Source: Azoarcus sp. DD4
GTDB lineage: Bacteria; Pseudomonadota; Gammaproteobacteria; Burkholderiales; Rhodocyclaceae
Length of the DNA: 64,000 nt
Assembly (NCBI RefSeq): GCF_006496635.1
Contig: NZ_CP022958.1
Span: forward strand, 3,472,001 to 3,536,000
Direction of reading: 5' to 3'
In this document: in pieces, positions 52,232 through 62,300 of the stretch
Position numbering within the stretch: the stretch's first letter is position 1
How the letters are laid out: each line of letters opens with the position of its first letter
Made by a program: the position numbers and the translations under genes
Notes under the pieces: generated by a model
Told to the model about the DNA's origin: nothing
What the model saw: the letters and a program-made list of their open reading frames with translations, nothing else
Databases searched by the model: none

Positions 52232-52798
52232 ATGTCCCGCCGGATCAGCCACATCATCGCGTTCGACGACGCACCCTTCGACCGCAGTCACCGGGGCGAT
52301 GTGCTCGTCGTCGGTACGGTGTTCGCCGGCAAGCGGCTCGACGGCGTGCTGTCGGGCAAGCTGCGCCGCGACGGAGCAAACGCCACGCGCGTCATCGACG
52401 GCATCGTGCGGCGCTCGCGCTTCTTCCCGCAGATCCACGCCGTGCTGCTGCAGGGCATCACCTTCGCCGGTTTCAACGTCGTCGATCTGCCGACCCTGAA
52501 CGCCGCGCTCGGCGTGCCGATCATTGTCGTGCTGCGCCGCCCTCCCGACTTCGATTCGATCCGGCGGGCGCTGCTTGCCCACGTGCGCGGCGGTGCGCGC
52601 AAGTGGCGATTGATAGAAGCGGCCGGCCCGGTCGAGGCCGTCGGCCCGCTGTTCGTGCAACGCGCCGGCATCACGCTGGCGGACGCGACTTCGCTTCTGC
52701 AGGGCCTGCGCCAGCACAGCCTGGTGCCCGAGCCGCTGCGCGTCGCCCACCTGATCGCGGGCGGGGTGATACGCGGCCAGAGCAGCGGCCGGGCGTGA
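52232..52798 (+). CDS. DUF99-family protein (endonuclease dU-like)
   Basis: A 188-residue DUF99 protein: HIIAFDDAPFDRSHRGDVLVVGTVFAGKRLDGVL at the N-terminus with the acidic DD pair, and LLQGITFAGFNVVDL mid-chain. The family is mainly archaeal; one archaeal member is reported as a deoxyuridine-specific endonuclease, and the domain is RNase H-like. The pairing with DUF504 suggests a shared nucleic-acid repair role. Activity of this copy is not known. Confidence 0.82.
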   Translation: MSRRISHIIAFDDAPFDRSHRGDVLVVGTVFAGKRLDGVLSGKLRRDGANATRVIDGIVRRSRFFPQIHAVLLQGITFAGFNVVDLPTLNAALGVPIIVVLRRPPDFDSIRRALLAHVRGGARKWRLIEAAGPVEAVGPLFVQRAGITLADATSLLQGLRQHSLVPEPLRVAHLIAGGVIRGQSSGRA

Positions 52799-52823
52799 CG
52801 CCATCGCCATTCCCGGCGGCCCC

Positions 52824-53825
52824 TCACCCGGCCGCAGCAGTCCGCCGCCAGGTCGCCGGCGGCAGCCCGACCAGACGTTTGAACGCCCTCGAGAACGCCG
52901 CTTCCGACTCGTAGCCGACGTCCAGCGCGATCGACGCCACGGTGCGCTTGCTCTCGCGCAGCAGGCGCGAGCCGAGCTGGATGCGCCAGTTGGCGAGGTA
53001 GTGCATCGGCGGTTCGGCGATGAACTGCATGAAGCGCTCATGCAGGGCCGAACGCGACAGGCCGACCTCGCGACCGAGCTCGTCCATTGTCCACGGACGT
53101 TCCGGGTACTGGTGCAGCAACGCCAGCGCCCGGCCGACGTAGCGGTCGCGCAGGCCGGCCAGCCAGCCGGTGGCGCCCTCCGGCAGGCTGTCGAGATAAC
53201 GCCGCGCGGTATCCACGAACATCATCTCCGCCAGCCGTTCGAGCACCGCATCGCCGCCGGGGCGCGGATCGGTCGATTCCTGCGCCGCCTGGTCGATGAC
53301 GCGTGCCACCCAGCCGCCTGCGCGTGCTGCCGGCAGGTGCAACAGGCGCGGCAGCGCCGCTACCAGCGGGTTGAAGGGACGCAGGTCGCAGCCGAGAAAG
53401 CCGCACACCAGGATGGTCTCGGCATCCGACACCGGCGCCGGCGCGCCCGGTTCCCGTACACCACGGTGATAGGCGACGGGCATCGGCTTGGGGTCGTGAC
53501 GGGTGGCGAACACCCAGTCGGCCTCGATGCGCTGGGGCTCCACGTGCGGCGCGCTCGACATCACATGGGCGTCGCCGTGCGGAAACATGACGATGTCGCC
53601 GGCTTCGAGCCGCACCGGCGCCAGGCCGCTGACGGCCGCCCAGCCGCTCCCGCGGGCGACCATATGGAACTCCATGACGTGCTCGGCGCCAGGCAGCACC
53701 GCCGGGGCGATCTCGCACGCGGGCGGCGCTTCGGCGGCCCAGTCCTCCCAACAGCTGACGTAGTAGAACACCGCACCGCGCAAGCGGACGGTACGCAGCA
53801 GGTCGGATAGCGGATCTCCATTCAT
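52824..53825 (-). CDS. AraC-family regulator with cupin_6 sensor
   Basis: A 333-residue regulator: an N-terminal sensor of the AraC-associated cupin_6 type (EFHMVARGSGWAAVSGLAPVRLEAGDIVMFPHGDAHVM) and a C-terminal AraC domain (WTMDELGREVGLSRSALHERFMQ; SIALDVGYESEAAFSRAFKRLVGLPPATWR). AGGAG is 8 bp before ATG 53825. It is divergent from the methyltransferase gene, which is its likely target. Confidence 0.9.
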   Translation of the reverse strand: MNGDPLSDLLRTVRLRGAVFYYVSCWEDWAAEAPPACEIAPAVLPGAEHVMEFHMVARGSGWAAVSGLAPVRLEAGDIVMFPHGDAHVMSSAPHVEPQRIEADWVFATRHDPKPMPVAYHRGVREPGAPAPVSDAETILVCGFLGCDLRPFNPLVAALPRLLHLPAARAGGWVARVIDQAAQESTDPRPGGDAVLERLAEMMFVDTARRYLDSLPEGATGWLAGLRDRYVGRALALLHQYPERPWTMDELGREVGLSRSALHERFMQFIAEPPMHYLANWRIQLGSRLLRESKRTVASIALDVGYESEAAFSRAFKRLVGLPPATWRRTAAAG

Positions 53826-54033
53826 GGTCGCGCTCCTGTCGGCAAAGCCGGGTGGCCGACTCACGGCGCCGGGCCGGGTCGCGCTGCAACGGCGGACGCA
53901 CGAGCAAGTTTCCCCGACTCTCAGTGAAGCACCGATCTGCCGCCAGCGGAAGAATGGACTCGTCGGCAAGTGATGAAAGCAACCCGACCCGGGTCCGCAG
54001 AGACCCGGCCTTCCCATCGACAGGAGACCGATC

Positions 54034-54894
54034 ATGAATGCACCCATCGAACTGTGCCCGTCCGGCCCGGCCACCACACCGGTAACGCCGGCCCCCGACC
54101 TCGAGGCGATCAAGGCCCGCCAGCAGGCGACCTGGGCCAGCGGCGATTTCGCCGTCATCGGCACCACGCTGCAGATCGTCGGCGAATCGCTGGCCGAGGC
54201 GGCGGACCTGCGCGCCGGCGAGCGAGTGCTCGACGTCGCCGCAGGCAACGGCAATGCCACGTTGGCCGCAGCCCGCCGCTTTGCCGATGTCACCTCGACA
54301 GACTACGTGCCGCAGCTGCTCGACAAGGGGGAGGCGCGCGCCCGGGCCGAGGGCCTGGCGGTGGACTTCCGCGTTGCCGACGCCGAAGCCCTGCCCTTTG
54401 CCGACAGCAGCTTCGACGTGGTCCTGTCGACCTTCGGCGCGATGTTCACGCCCGACCACGACCGCTGCGCCGGCGAATTGCTGCGCGTGGTCCGCCGCGG
54501 CGGACGCATCGGCCTGGCCACGTGGACGCCGGAAGGCTTCATCGGCGAGCTGTTCCGCGTGGTCGGCAAGCACGTGCCGCCGCCGGCGGGTCTCCGCTCG
54601 CCCCTGCGCTGGGGCGACGAACCCTACCTGGTCGAACTCTTCGGCCGCCACGCCGCCGACATCCGCTGCGTGCGCCGCGCCTTCAACTTCCGCTACCGCT
54701 CGCCCGCCCACTGGATAGACATCTTCCGCAGCTACTACGGCCCCACCCACAAGGCCTTCGCGGCACTCGACGGCGACGGCCAGGCCCGCCTGCACGCCGA
54801 CCTGATGCAGCTACTCGAAGCGCGCAATACCGGCGGCGCGGACTCGCTGGTGGTGCCCGGCGAATACCTCGAAGTGGTGATCACCCGGCACTGA
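54034..54894 (+). CDS. Class I SAM-dependent methyltransferase
   Basis: A 286-residue methyltransferase. Motif I is VLDVAAGNGNATL (about 68-80), followed by ALPFADSSFDVVLSTFGAMF (motifs post-I/II) and RVVRRGGRIGLATWTPEGF. The sequence is of the UbiE/small-molecule type with no obvious substrate clue. AGGAGA precedes the ATG. It shares a 208-bp divergent promoter region with the AraC gene. Confidence 0.88.
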   Translation: MNAPIELCPSGPATTPVTPAPDLEAIKARQQATWASGDFAVIGTTLQIVGESLAEAADLRAGERVLDVAAGNGNATLAAARRFADVTSTDYVPQLLDKGEARARAEGLAVDFRVADAEALPFADSSFDVVLSTFGAMFTPDHDRCAGELLRVVRRGGRIGLATWTPEGFIGELFRVVGKHVPPPAGLRSPLRWGDEPYLVELFGRHAADIRCVRRAFNFRYRSPAHWIDIFRSYYGPTHKAFAALDGDGQARLHADLMQLLEARNTGGADSLVVPGEYLEVVITRH

Positions 54895-55018
54895 ACGGGG
54901 CTTCCTTGCGGCGCGCGGCATCCGGACCGCACGCCGCCGGGCGCCCACAGCGCCGCGCGACTAAGCTGTCCGCATGGGCTGCCGCGCGATCCGGCCACCC
55001 TGGCCGCATCGGCTTGAT

Positions 55019-55046
55019 GGAATAAACCGACGCCGGTTTCCGTATA
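55019..55046 (+). promoter_or_regulatory. ECF-type promoter of the sigma factor operon
   Basis: GGAATAAA (55019-55026) is followed after 14 bp by CGTATA (55041-55046), 37 bp before the first start codon. GGAATAAA-N14-CGTnTA is a common ECF-sigma promoter form, so the operon is probably autoregulated. Confidence 0.6.
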
Positions 55047-55085
55047 CCCCCTTGCAAGCCCCGACAACCGCAACGGAGATCCATC

Positions 55086-55475
55086 ATGAAACTGCATGCA
55101 AGCGCCCTCGCCATCGGCCTGCTCGCCTTCGCCGCCTTCCCCGCCTGGTCCGCCGACGCGATGATGCCCGCCTCGATCAAGGTGGCCGACGGCATGCTGA
55201 CCGGCAGCAACGGCATGACCCTCTACACCTTCGACAAGGACACCGCCGGCAGCGGCAAGAGCGTGTGCAACGACGCCTGCGCCACCAACTGGCCGCCGCT
55301 GATGGTCAAGGAAGGCGAAATGGCGAGCGGCGACTACAGCATCGTCACCCGCGACGACGGCAAGAAGCAGTGGGCCGCCAAGGGCAAGCCGCTCTACTTC
55401 TGGATCAAGGACCAGAAGCCCGGCGACAAGACCGGCGACGGCGTCAACAATGTCTGGCACATCGCCAAGCCCTGA
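55086..55475 (+). CDS. Secreted protein of the COG4315 / Y-x4-D repeat family
   Basis: A 129-residue secreted protein: signal peptide ending AWSA near residue 22, then MTLYTFDKDTAGSGKSVCNDACATNWPPL and KPLYFWIKDQKPGDKTGDGVNNVW, two copies of the Y-x4-D repeat with a Cys pair. Such proteins often accompany ECF sigma factors and respond to envelope or oxidative stress. Function unknown. It lies 6 bp before the sigma gene. Confidence 0.88.
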   Translation: MKLHASALAIGLLAFAAFPAWSADAMMPASIKVADGMLTGSNGMTLYTFDKDTAGSGKSVCNDACATNWPPLMVKEGEMASGDYSIVTRDDGKKQWAAKGKPLYFWIKDQKPGDKTGDGVNNVWHIAKP

Positions 55476-55481
55476 GCCGGC

Positions 55482-55982
55482 ATGGACAGCCGCGCGCTCC
55501 TCGCCGAACTGCCGCGCCTGCGCCGCTACGCGCGGGCGCTGGTGGGCGAGCGCGCCGCCGCCGACGATCTGGTGCAGGACACGCTGGAGCGCGCCTGGGC
55601 GCGCGCGGCGCAATGGCGACCGGACGGCGAGCTGCGCGCCTGGCTGTTCGGCATCATGCACAACCTGAGGATGGACCAGCTGCGCCGCCCCGGCCTGTCG
55701 ACGCGATCGCTGGAAGACGGCGATCTCGACCTGCCCACCCGGCCGACGCAGGCCGACGCGCTCGAAGTCGGCGACCTCGACGCGGCGCTGGCCCGCCTGC
55801 CCGAGGAACAGCGCGCGGTGCTGCTGCTGGTCGCACTGGAAGAGATGCGCTACGACGAGGTCGCCGCGACCCTGGGCATCCCGCTCGGCACGGTGATGTC
55901 GCGGCTGTCGCGCGGCCGCGAGCGGCTGCGGACCATCATGGACGGCGGGCAGGCCGGCACCAGACTGAGAATCGTGCGATGA
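55482..55982 (+). CDS. ECF sigma factor
   Basis: A 166-residue sigma-70 family factor with region 2 (RRYARALVGERAAADDLVQDTLERAWARA; WLFGIMHNLRMDQLRR) and region 4 (LARLPEEQRAVLLLVALEEMRYDEVAATLGIPLGTVMSRLSRGRERLR). Its stop overlaps the anti-sigma start by ATGA. It probably recognises the GGAATAAA-N14-CGTATA promoter upstream of its own operon. Confidence 0.92.
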   Translation: MDSRALLAELPRLRRYARALVGERAAADDLVQDTLERAWARAAQWRPDGELRAWLFGIMHNLRMDQLRRPGLSTRSLEDGDLDLPTRPTQADALEVGDLDAALARLPEEQRAVLLLVALEEMRYDEVAATLGIPLGTVMSRLSRGRERLRTIMDGGQAGTRLRIVR

Positions 55983-56797
55983 GCAAAGCCCCTGTCACCG
56001 AAGCCGATCTCCACGCCTTTGCCGACGGCCAGTTACCCGCGGCGCGGCAGGCGGATGTCGACGACTACCTGGCGACGAATCCGCAGGCAGCGGAACGAGT
56101 GCACGCCTACCGGGCGCAGAACCAGGCCCTGCGCGCCCGCTTTGCCCCGCTGCAGGACGAAGCGATTCCCGAATCCCTGTGCCGTGCGGCGGCCGGCCCT
56201 GGCCGCGGCCCCGCGGCAGCCACCGCGAGCGTCCGCTGGCGTCTGCCGCTGTTGCGCGCCGCGGCGGCGGTGCTGCTCACCCTCCTCGGCGGCGCTGCCG
56301 GCTGGCTGGCCCACGAGCGCTATCGGCCGCAAGCCACGCTCGCGCATGCGCTGCCCAACCTGTCCCGCCAGGCGGCGGTGGCGCATGCGGTATTCAGCCC
56401 CGACGTGCGCCGCCCGGTGGAAGTGGACGCGGCACACGAGGAGCAGCTCGTCGCCTGGCTGTCGAAGCGGCTGGGCACGCCGGTGCATCCGCCACGGCTG
56501 GCGGCGCTCGGTTTCGAACTGATCGGCGGCCGCCTGCTCCCCGGCAGCAGCGGCCCGGTCGCGCAGTTCATGTACCAGGACGCGGGCGGCCAGCGCCTGA
56601 CACTCTATGTCTCCACCGAGAACGCCACCTACGGCGACACCGGCTTCCGCTTTGCCGAGGAAGGCGGCCTCAAGGTCTTCTACTGGATAGACGGCAGGTT
56701 CGGCTACGCGCTGTCGGCCGCGATTGCCAAGGCCGAACTCGCCCGCATCGCCACTGCGGTATACGACCAGCTCGAGGGCACGGCACGCAAACCATAA
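55979..56797 (+). CDS. Membrane anti-sigma factor
   Basis: A 272-residue protein. The cytoplasmic N-terminus (EADLHAFADGQLPAARQADVDDYLATNPQAAERVHAYRAQN) has the helical anti-sigma form without zinc-binding Cys; one membrane helix lies at about 90-107, and a periplasmic sensor domain follows. Coupled to the sigma gene by a 4-bp overlap. It should hold the sigma factor inactive until an envelope signal is received. Confidence 0.85.
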   Translation: MSKAPVTEADLHAFADGQLPAARQADVDDYLATNPQAAERVHAYRAQNQALRARFAPLQDEAIPESLCRAAAGPGRGPAAATASVRWRLPLLRAAAAVLLTLLGGAAGWLAHERYRPQATLAHALPNLSRQAAVAHAVFSPDVRRPVEVDAAHEEQLVAWLSKRLGTPVHPPRLAALGFELIGGRLLPGSSGPVAQFMYQDAGGQRLTLYVSTENATYGDTGFRFAEEGGLKVFYWIDGRFGYALSAAIAKAELARIATAVYDQLEGTARKP

Positions 56798-56804
56798 CCC
56801 TGAA

Positions 56805-56836
56805 CGCCCGCCTTCACCGCGCTCGGACGGCGGGCG
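56805..56836. terminator. Hairpin between the sigma operon and convergent LysR gene
   Basis: CGCCCGCC (56805-56812) pairs with GGCGGGCG (56829-56836), 16-base loop, 8 bp after the anti-sigma stop. No T-run. Confidence 0.45.
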
Positions 56837-56845
56837 GGTCGGCGC

Positions 56846-57853
56846 TCAAAGCACGCTTTCGGCGAGGTTCTGCTGATCCACCAGCGACCGCAGGGTGTTA
56901 CCGCCAGGCTGGCCCTTGTAACTGCAGCAGTAATCCACCGCGCTGCGGCCGCCCATCAGCGGGCACTCGGCGAACAGCTCGCTCACCCAATCGACGAAGG
57001 CGCGCACCTTGGGCGACAGGTGGCGGTTGGCCGGATAGACCACCGACATCGGCATCGGCGACGGCGCCCATTGCGGCAGCACCTCGCGCAGCGCCCCCGA
57101 TTCCAGATGAGGCAGCGCCATGAAGCGCGGCATCTGCACCAGGCCGAAACCCTGCAGCGCGCAGGCGAGATAAGCGTCGCTGTCGTTCACCGACACCACC
57201 CCGTTCATCTTGACCTCGACGACCTCACCGTCGACGACGAAATCCCAGTCTATTGTGCGGCCGGTGAGGCTGGAGAAGTAGTTCACCGCGCGATGATCGG
57301 CGAGTTCGGCGATGGTCTGCGGTTCGCCGTGGCGCTCGAAGTAGGACGGCGCCGCGCAGGTCACGCCGAAGAAGGTGCCAACCCGGCGCGCGACCAGCGA
57401 CGAGTCGGGCAGGTTGCCGACGCGCAGCGCGCAATCGACCGCCTCGCGCACCAGATCCACCGGACGGTCGCCCATGCCGATGGCCAGCTCCAGCTCCGGG
57501 TAGCGGCTGTGGAATTCACACAGGCGCGGGATCAGCACCAGCCGCCCGAGCGAGGCCGGCACGTCGATGCGCAGCCGGCCGCGCGGCCGGCTCGCGGCGG
57601 CGCGGAACGAAGCCTCGGTCTCCTCGACATCGGCGAGGATGGCAACACAGCGCTCGTAATAGGCCGCGCCGTCCTCGGTAAGACTCAGCCGCCGCGTGCT
57701 GCGGTTGAGCAGCCGCACCTGCAGCAGGCGCTCCAGGTTCTGGATGATGTTGGTGACGGTGGCGCGCGGCAGGCCGAGGCTGTCGGCCGCGCGCGAAAAG
57801 CTGTTGGCGTCCACCACGCGCGTGAACACCTGCATGGCCTGAAAGCGATCCAT
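56846..57853 (-). CDS. LysR-family regulator, divergent from the RND operon
   Basis: A 335-residue LysR protein (HTH SFSRAADSLGLPRATVTNIIQNLERLL at about 18-44), with a C-terminal tail beyond the usual length that contains a Cys-Cys (VDYCCSYKGQPGG). AGGGG precedes ATG 57853. It faces the efflux operon across 265 bp, so it is the likely regulator of that pump, in the manner of MexT for mexEF-oprN. Confidence 0.88.
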   Translation of the reverse strand: MDRFQAMQVFTRVVDANSFSRAADSLGLPRATVTNIIQNLERLLQVRLLNRSTRRLSLTEDGAAYYERCVAILADVEETEASFRAAASRPRGRLRIDVPASLGRLVLIPRLCEFHSRYPELELAIGMGDRPVDLVREAVDCALRVGNLPDSSLVARRVGTFFGVTCAAPSYFERHGEPQTIAELADHRAVNYFSSLTGRTIDWDFVVDGEVVEVKMNGVVSVNDSDAYLACALQGFGLVQMPRFMALPHLESGALREVLPQWAPSPMPMSVVYPANRHLSPKVRAFVDWVSELFAECPLMGGRSAVDYCCSYKGQPGGNTLRSLVDQQNLAESVL

Positions 57854-57908
57854 CCCCTACCCCACGTATCTGTCGGTGCATGAATTATCCGCCAAGTGTC
57901 GGCGTGAT

Positions 57909-57927
57909 TATTCGCACTGCTCGAATA
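57909..57927 (+). promoter_or_regulatory. LysR-type box between the LysR and RND genes
   Basis: TATTCG (57909-57914) and CGAATA (57922-57927) form a 6-bp inverted repeat with a 7-bp spacer, the T-N11-A style LysR site. It lies 56 bp before the LysR start and about 190 bp before the efflux genes. Confidence 0.5.
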
Positions 57928-58118
57928 GTGTTTCCGGATTTAAGACATTTATCCGAAGGGAAACAATACCCAATATTGATGCACCGCGGCATTACCGACA
58001 ACCGCCGCAAGCGCTTCAAACCATAACTCGCCAACCCCTTGCCACAAGCGAAGGGCGGCCCCAAAAGCACCATCGCAGCCCGGTCGGCCGGTGCAGCGAT
58101 CCCGACAGGAGCATCACG

Positions 58119-59312
58119 ATGTCCCTTTTGCGCAAACCTTACGCCCTCGCCACCACGGTTGCGGTACTGCTCGCCATCAGCGGCGGCCTCGCCGCGCTCA
58201 CCGTCCAGACCGACGCCCGCGCCACCGCCGCGCCGCCCCCGGCCAGCCCGGTGGACGTAGCCGCCGTCACCAGCCAGCAGATCACCGACTGGCAAAGTTA
58301 CTCCGGCCGGCTGGAAGCTGTCGACAGGGTGGAGATCCGCCCGCTGGTGTCCGGCACCATCACCGAAGTCCATTTCCAGGACGGCGCGCTGGTAAAGAAG
58401 GGCGACGCCTTGTTCACCATAGACCCCCGCCCCTACGCCGCCGCACTGGAGCACGCCCGCGCCCGGCTCGCCGCCGCCGAGGCCCGCGCCGCCTACACCG
58501 CCGGCGACCTCGCCCGCGGCGAACGGCTGATCGCCGACAACGCCATCGCCCGCCGCGACTACGAGGAAAAGCAGAACGCCGCGCGCGAAGCCGAGGCCAA
58601 CCGGCTGGCCGCGCGCGCCGAGGTGGAATCCGCCCGCCTCAACCTCGAATACACCCGCATCACAGCTCCGGTGGCCGGCAAGGTCTCGCGCGCCGAGGTG
58701 ACCGTGGGCAATGTGGTCGCCTCCGGTCCGGGCACCCCGCCGCTCACCACCCTGGTATCGGTGTCGCGCATGTACGCCGCCTTCGACGTGGACGAGCAAA
58801 GCTTCCTCGCCTCGATCAACGGCAAGCAGGGCGCTGCGGTACCAGTGCATCTGGGCCTGGCCAACGAGGACGACTACCCACGCAGCGGCACGGTCAGCTC
58901 TGTCGACAACCGCATGGACACCTCCAGCGGCACGATCCGGGTACGCGCAGTGTTCGACAACCCGGACGCCAGCCTGCTGCCTGGTCTCTACGCCCGCATC
59001 CGGCTGGGCAGCGCAACCCCGCGCCAGGCCCTGCTGATCGACGAAAAGGCAATCGGCACCGACCAGGACAAGCGCTTCGTGCTGGTGGTGGACGACGCCA
59101 ACCGCACCGCCTACCGCGAAGTCACCCTCGGCGCCGCGCAAGGCGCGATGAGGGTGGTGGAAAGCGGCCTGCAGGAGGGCGAGCGCATCGTGGTCAATGG
59201 CCTGCAGCGCGCCCGCCCCGGCCAGATCGTCAATCCCAACCTGGTGCTGATGTCGGGCGCGGCGGCCCCGCCCGCGCCCACCGCCCGCGCCGCCACCGCC
59301 GACAACAGCTGA
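58119..59312 (+). CDS. RND efflux periplasmic adaptor (membrane fusion protein)
   Basis: A 397-residue adaptor. A signal/anchor (PYALATTVAVLLAISGGLAALTV) precedes the lipoyl-like half QSYSGRLEAVDRVEIRPLVSGTITEVHFQDGALVKKGDALFTIDPRPY, an alpha-hairpin, and the beta-barrel and membrane-proximal domains. The layout is MexE-like. There is no lipobox. AGGAG lies ahead of ATG 58119. It links the inner-membrane pump to the outer-membrane channel; 10 bp to the next gene. Confidence 0.93.
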   Translation: MSLLRKPYALATTVAVLLAISGGLAALTVQTDARATAAPPPASPVDVAAVTSQQITDWQSYSGRLEAVDRVEIRPLVSGTITEVHFQDGALVKKGDALFTIDPRPYAAALEHARARLAAAEARAAYTAGDLARGERLIADNAIARRDYEEKQNAAREAEANRLAARAEVESARLNLEYTRITAPVAGKVSRAEVTVGNVVASGPGTPPLTTLVSVSRMYAAFDVDEQSFLASINGKQGAAVPVHLGLANEDDYPRSGTVSSVDNRMDTSSGTIRVRAVFDNPDASLLPGLYARIRLGSATPRQALLIDEKAIGTDQDKRFVLVVDDANRTAYREVTLGAAQGAMRVVESGLQEGERIVVNGLQRARPGQIVNPNLVLMSGAAAPPAPTARAATADNS

Positions 59313-59322
59313 GCCCGCCCCC

Positions 59323-62300
59323 ATGAACATCTCGAAATTCTTCATCGACCGGCCGATCTTCGCCGGTGTGCTGTCGGTGCTGATCCTGCTCGGCGGCATG
59401 CTGGCGATGTTCCAGCTGCCGATCTCGGAGTACCCGGAAGTGGTGCCGCCCTCGGTGGTGGTGCGCGCCCAGTACCCCGGCGCCAACCCCAAGGTCATCG
59501 CCGAAACCGTCGCCTCGCCGCTGGAGGAATCGATCAACGGCGTCGAGGACATGCTCTACATGCAGTCCCAGGCCAACAGCGACGGCAACCTCGCGCTGAC
59601 CGTGCATTTCCGCCTCGGCATGGACCCGGACAAGGCCCAGCAGCTGGTGCAGAACCGCGTCTCGCAGGCGCTGCCGCGGCTGCCGGAAGACGTGCAACGG
59701 CTCGGCGTGACCACGGTGAAAAGCTCGCCGACGCTGACGCTGGTGGTGCACCTCCTCTCGCCCGACGACCGTTACGACGCCACCTACCTGCGCAACTACG
59801 CGGTGCTCAACGTCAAGGATCGCCTCGCGCGCATCCAGGGCGTCGGCGAAGTGTCGATCTGGGGCGCCGGCAACTACGCGATGCGGGTGTGGCTGGACCC
59901 GAACAAGGTCGCCCAGCGCGGCCTCACCGCCAGCGATGTGGTACGCGCGATCCGCGAACAGAACGTGCAGGTGGCTGCCGGCGTGATCGGCGCCTCGCCC
60001 ACCCTGCCGGACGTGCCGCTGCAGTTCTCGGTGAATGCCCAGGGCCGGCTGAAGACCGAGGTCGAGTTCCGCGACATCGTGCTGAAGACCTCGGCCGACG
60101 GCGGCGTCACCCGCCTGGGCGATGTCGCCCGCGTCGAGTTGGACGCGGCCGAGTACGGCCTGCGCTCGCTGCTCGACAACAAGCCGGCGATCGGCATGGG
60201 CATCATGCAGGCGCCGGGCGCCAACGCGCTCGCCGTCTCCGCCGCGGTGCGCGACGCCATGGCCGAACTCAAGCAGGACTTCCCCAGCTCGGTCGATTAC
60301 CGCATCGAGTACGACCCCACCCAGTTCGTCCGCGCCAGCATCAAGGCAGTGGTGGTGACCCTGCTCGAAGCGGTGGCGCTGGTGGTGCTGGTGGTCATCC
60401 TCTTCCTGCAGACCTGGCGCGCTTCCATCATCCCGCTGCTGGCGGTGCCGGTGTCCATCGTCGGCACCTTCGGGCTGATGCTGGCCTTCGGCTATTCGAT
60501 CAACGCGCTGTCGCTGTTCGGCATGGTGCTGGCGATCGGCATCGTGGTCGATGACGCCATCGTCGTGGTCGAGAACGTGGAGCGCAACATCGCCGCCGGC
60601 CTCAGCCCGCGCGACGCCACCTACCGCGCGATGCAGGAAGTGAGCGGGCCGATCATCGCGATCGCGCTCACGCTGGTCGCGGTGTTCGTGCCGCTCGCCT
60701 TCATGACCGGTCTCACCGGCCAGTTCTACAAGCAGTTCGCGATGACCATCGCCATCTCCACGGTGATCTCGGCGTTCAATTCGCTGACCCTGTCGCCCGC
60801 GCTCGCCGCGCTGCTGCTCAAACCCCACCACGACCACGACCCCGACTGGCTGACACGCGTCATGAACCGTGTGTTCGGCGGCTTCTTCGCCCGCTTCAAC
60901 CACGCCTTCGGCCGCGCCTCGGAGAACTATGGCCGCGGCGTTACCGGCGTGATCGGGCGCAAGAGCAAGGTGATGGCCGTGTACGCGGCGCTGCTGGCGC
61001 TGACCGCGGGCGTCTCCTACGTGGTGCCCGGTGGATTCGTGCCGGCGCAGGACAAGCAGTATTTGATCAGCTTCGCCCAGCTGCCCAACGGCGCCTCGCT
61101 CGACCGCACCGAAGATGTCATCCGCCGCATGAGCCAGATCGCGCTGGAACAGCCCGGCGTGCAGAGCGCGATCGCCTTCCCCGGGCTGTCGATCAACGGC
61201 TTCACCAACAGCTCGTCGGCCGGCATCGTGTTCGTCACCCTCAAGCCCTTCGACGAACGCCGCGCGCCGGAACTTTCCGCCGGCGCGATCACCGCCGCGC
61301 TCAACGGCAAGTACGCCGCGATCAAGGATTCCTTCATCGCGGTCTTCCCGCCGCCGCCGGTGATGGGCCTGGGCACGCTGGGCGGCTTCAAGCTGCAGAT
61401 CGAGGACCGCGGCGCGCTCGGCTACGCCGAACTCGACGCCGCCGCCAAGGCCTTCATCGCCGCCGCGCAGAAGGCGCCGGAACTCGGCCCCAGCTTCACC
61501 AGCTACCAGATCAACGTGCCGCAGCTCGACGTCGATCTGGACCGCGTCAAGGCCAAGCAGCTCGGAGTGTCGGTCACCGACGTGTTCGACACCATGCAGA
61601 TCTACCTCGGCTCGCTGTACGTGAACGACTTCAACCGCTTCGGCCGCGTCTACCAGGTGCGCGCCCAGGCCGACGCGCCCTTCCGCGCCCGGCCGGAAGA
61701 CATCGGCCAGCTAAAGACGCGCAACGCCGCCGGCGAGATGGTGCCGCTGTCGTCGATGGTGCGCGTGCATAACAGCTTCGGCCCGGAGATGGTGGTGCGC
61801 TACAACGGCTACACCGCCGCCGACATCAACGGCGGCCCCGCGCCCGGCTATTCCTCCGACCAGGCCGAAGCCGCGGCCGAGCGCATCGCCGCCGAAACCC
61901 TGCCGCCCGGCATCAAGTTCGAATGGACGGACCTCACCTACCAGAAGATCCTGGCGGGCAATGCCGGCGTGTGGATCTTCCCGCTGTCGGTGCTGCTGGT
62001 GTTCCTGGTGCTGGCCGCGCAGTACGAAAGCCTGACGCTGCCGCTGGCGGTGATCATGATCGTGCCGATGAGCATCCTCGCCGCCCTCACCGGGGTGTGG
62101 CTGACCGCCGGCGACAACAACCTCTTCACCCAGATCGGCCTGATGGTGCTGGTGGGGCTGTCGGCGAAGAACGCCATCCTGATCGTCGAGTTCGCCCGCG
62201 AGCTGGAACTGCAGGGCAGCACGCCGAAGGAGGCCGCGATCGAAGCCAGCCGGCTGCGCCTGCGCCCGATCCTGATGACTTCCATCGCTTTCATCATGGG

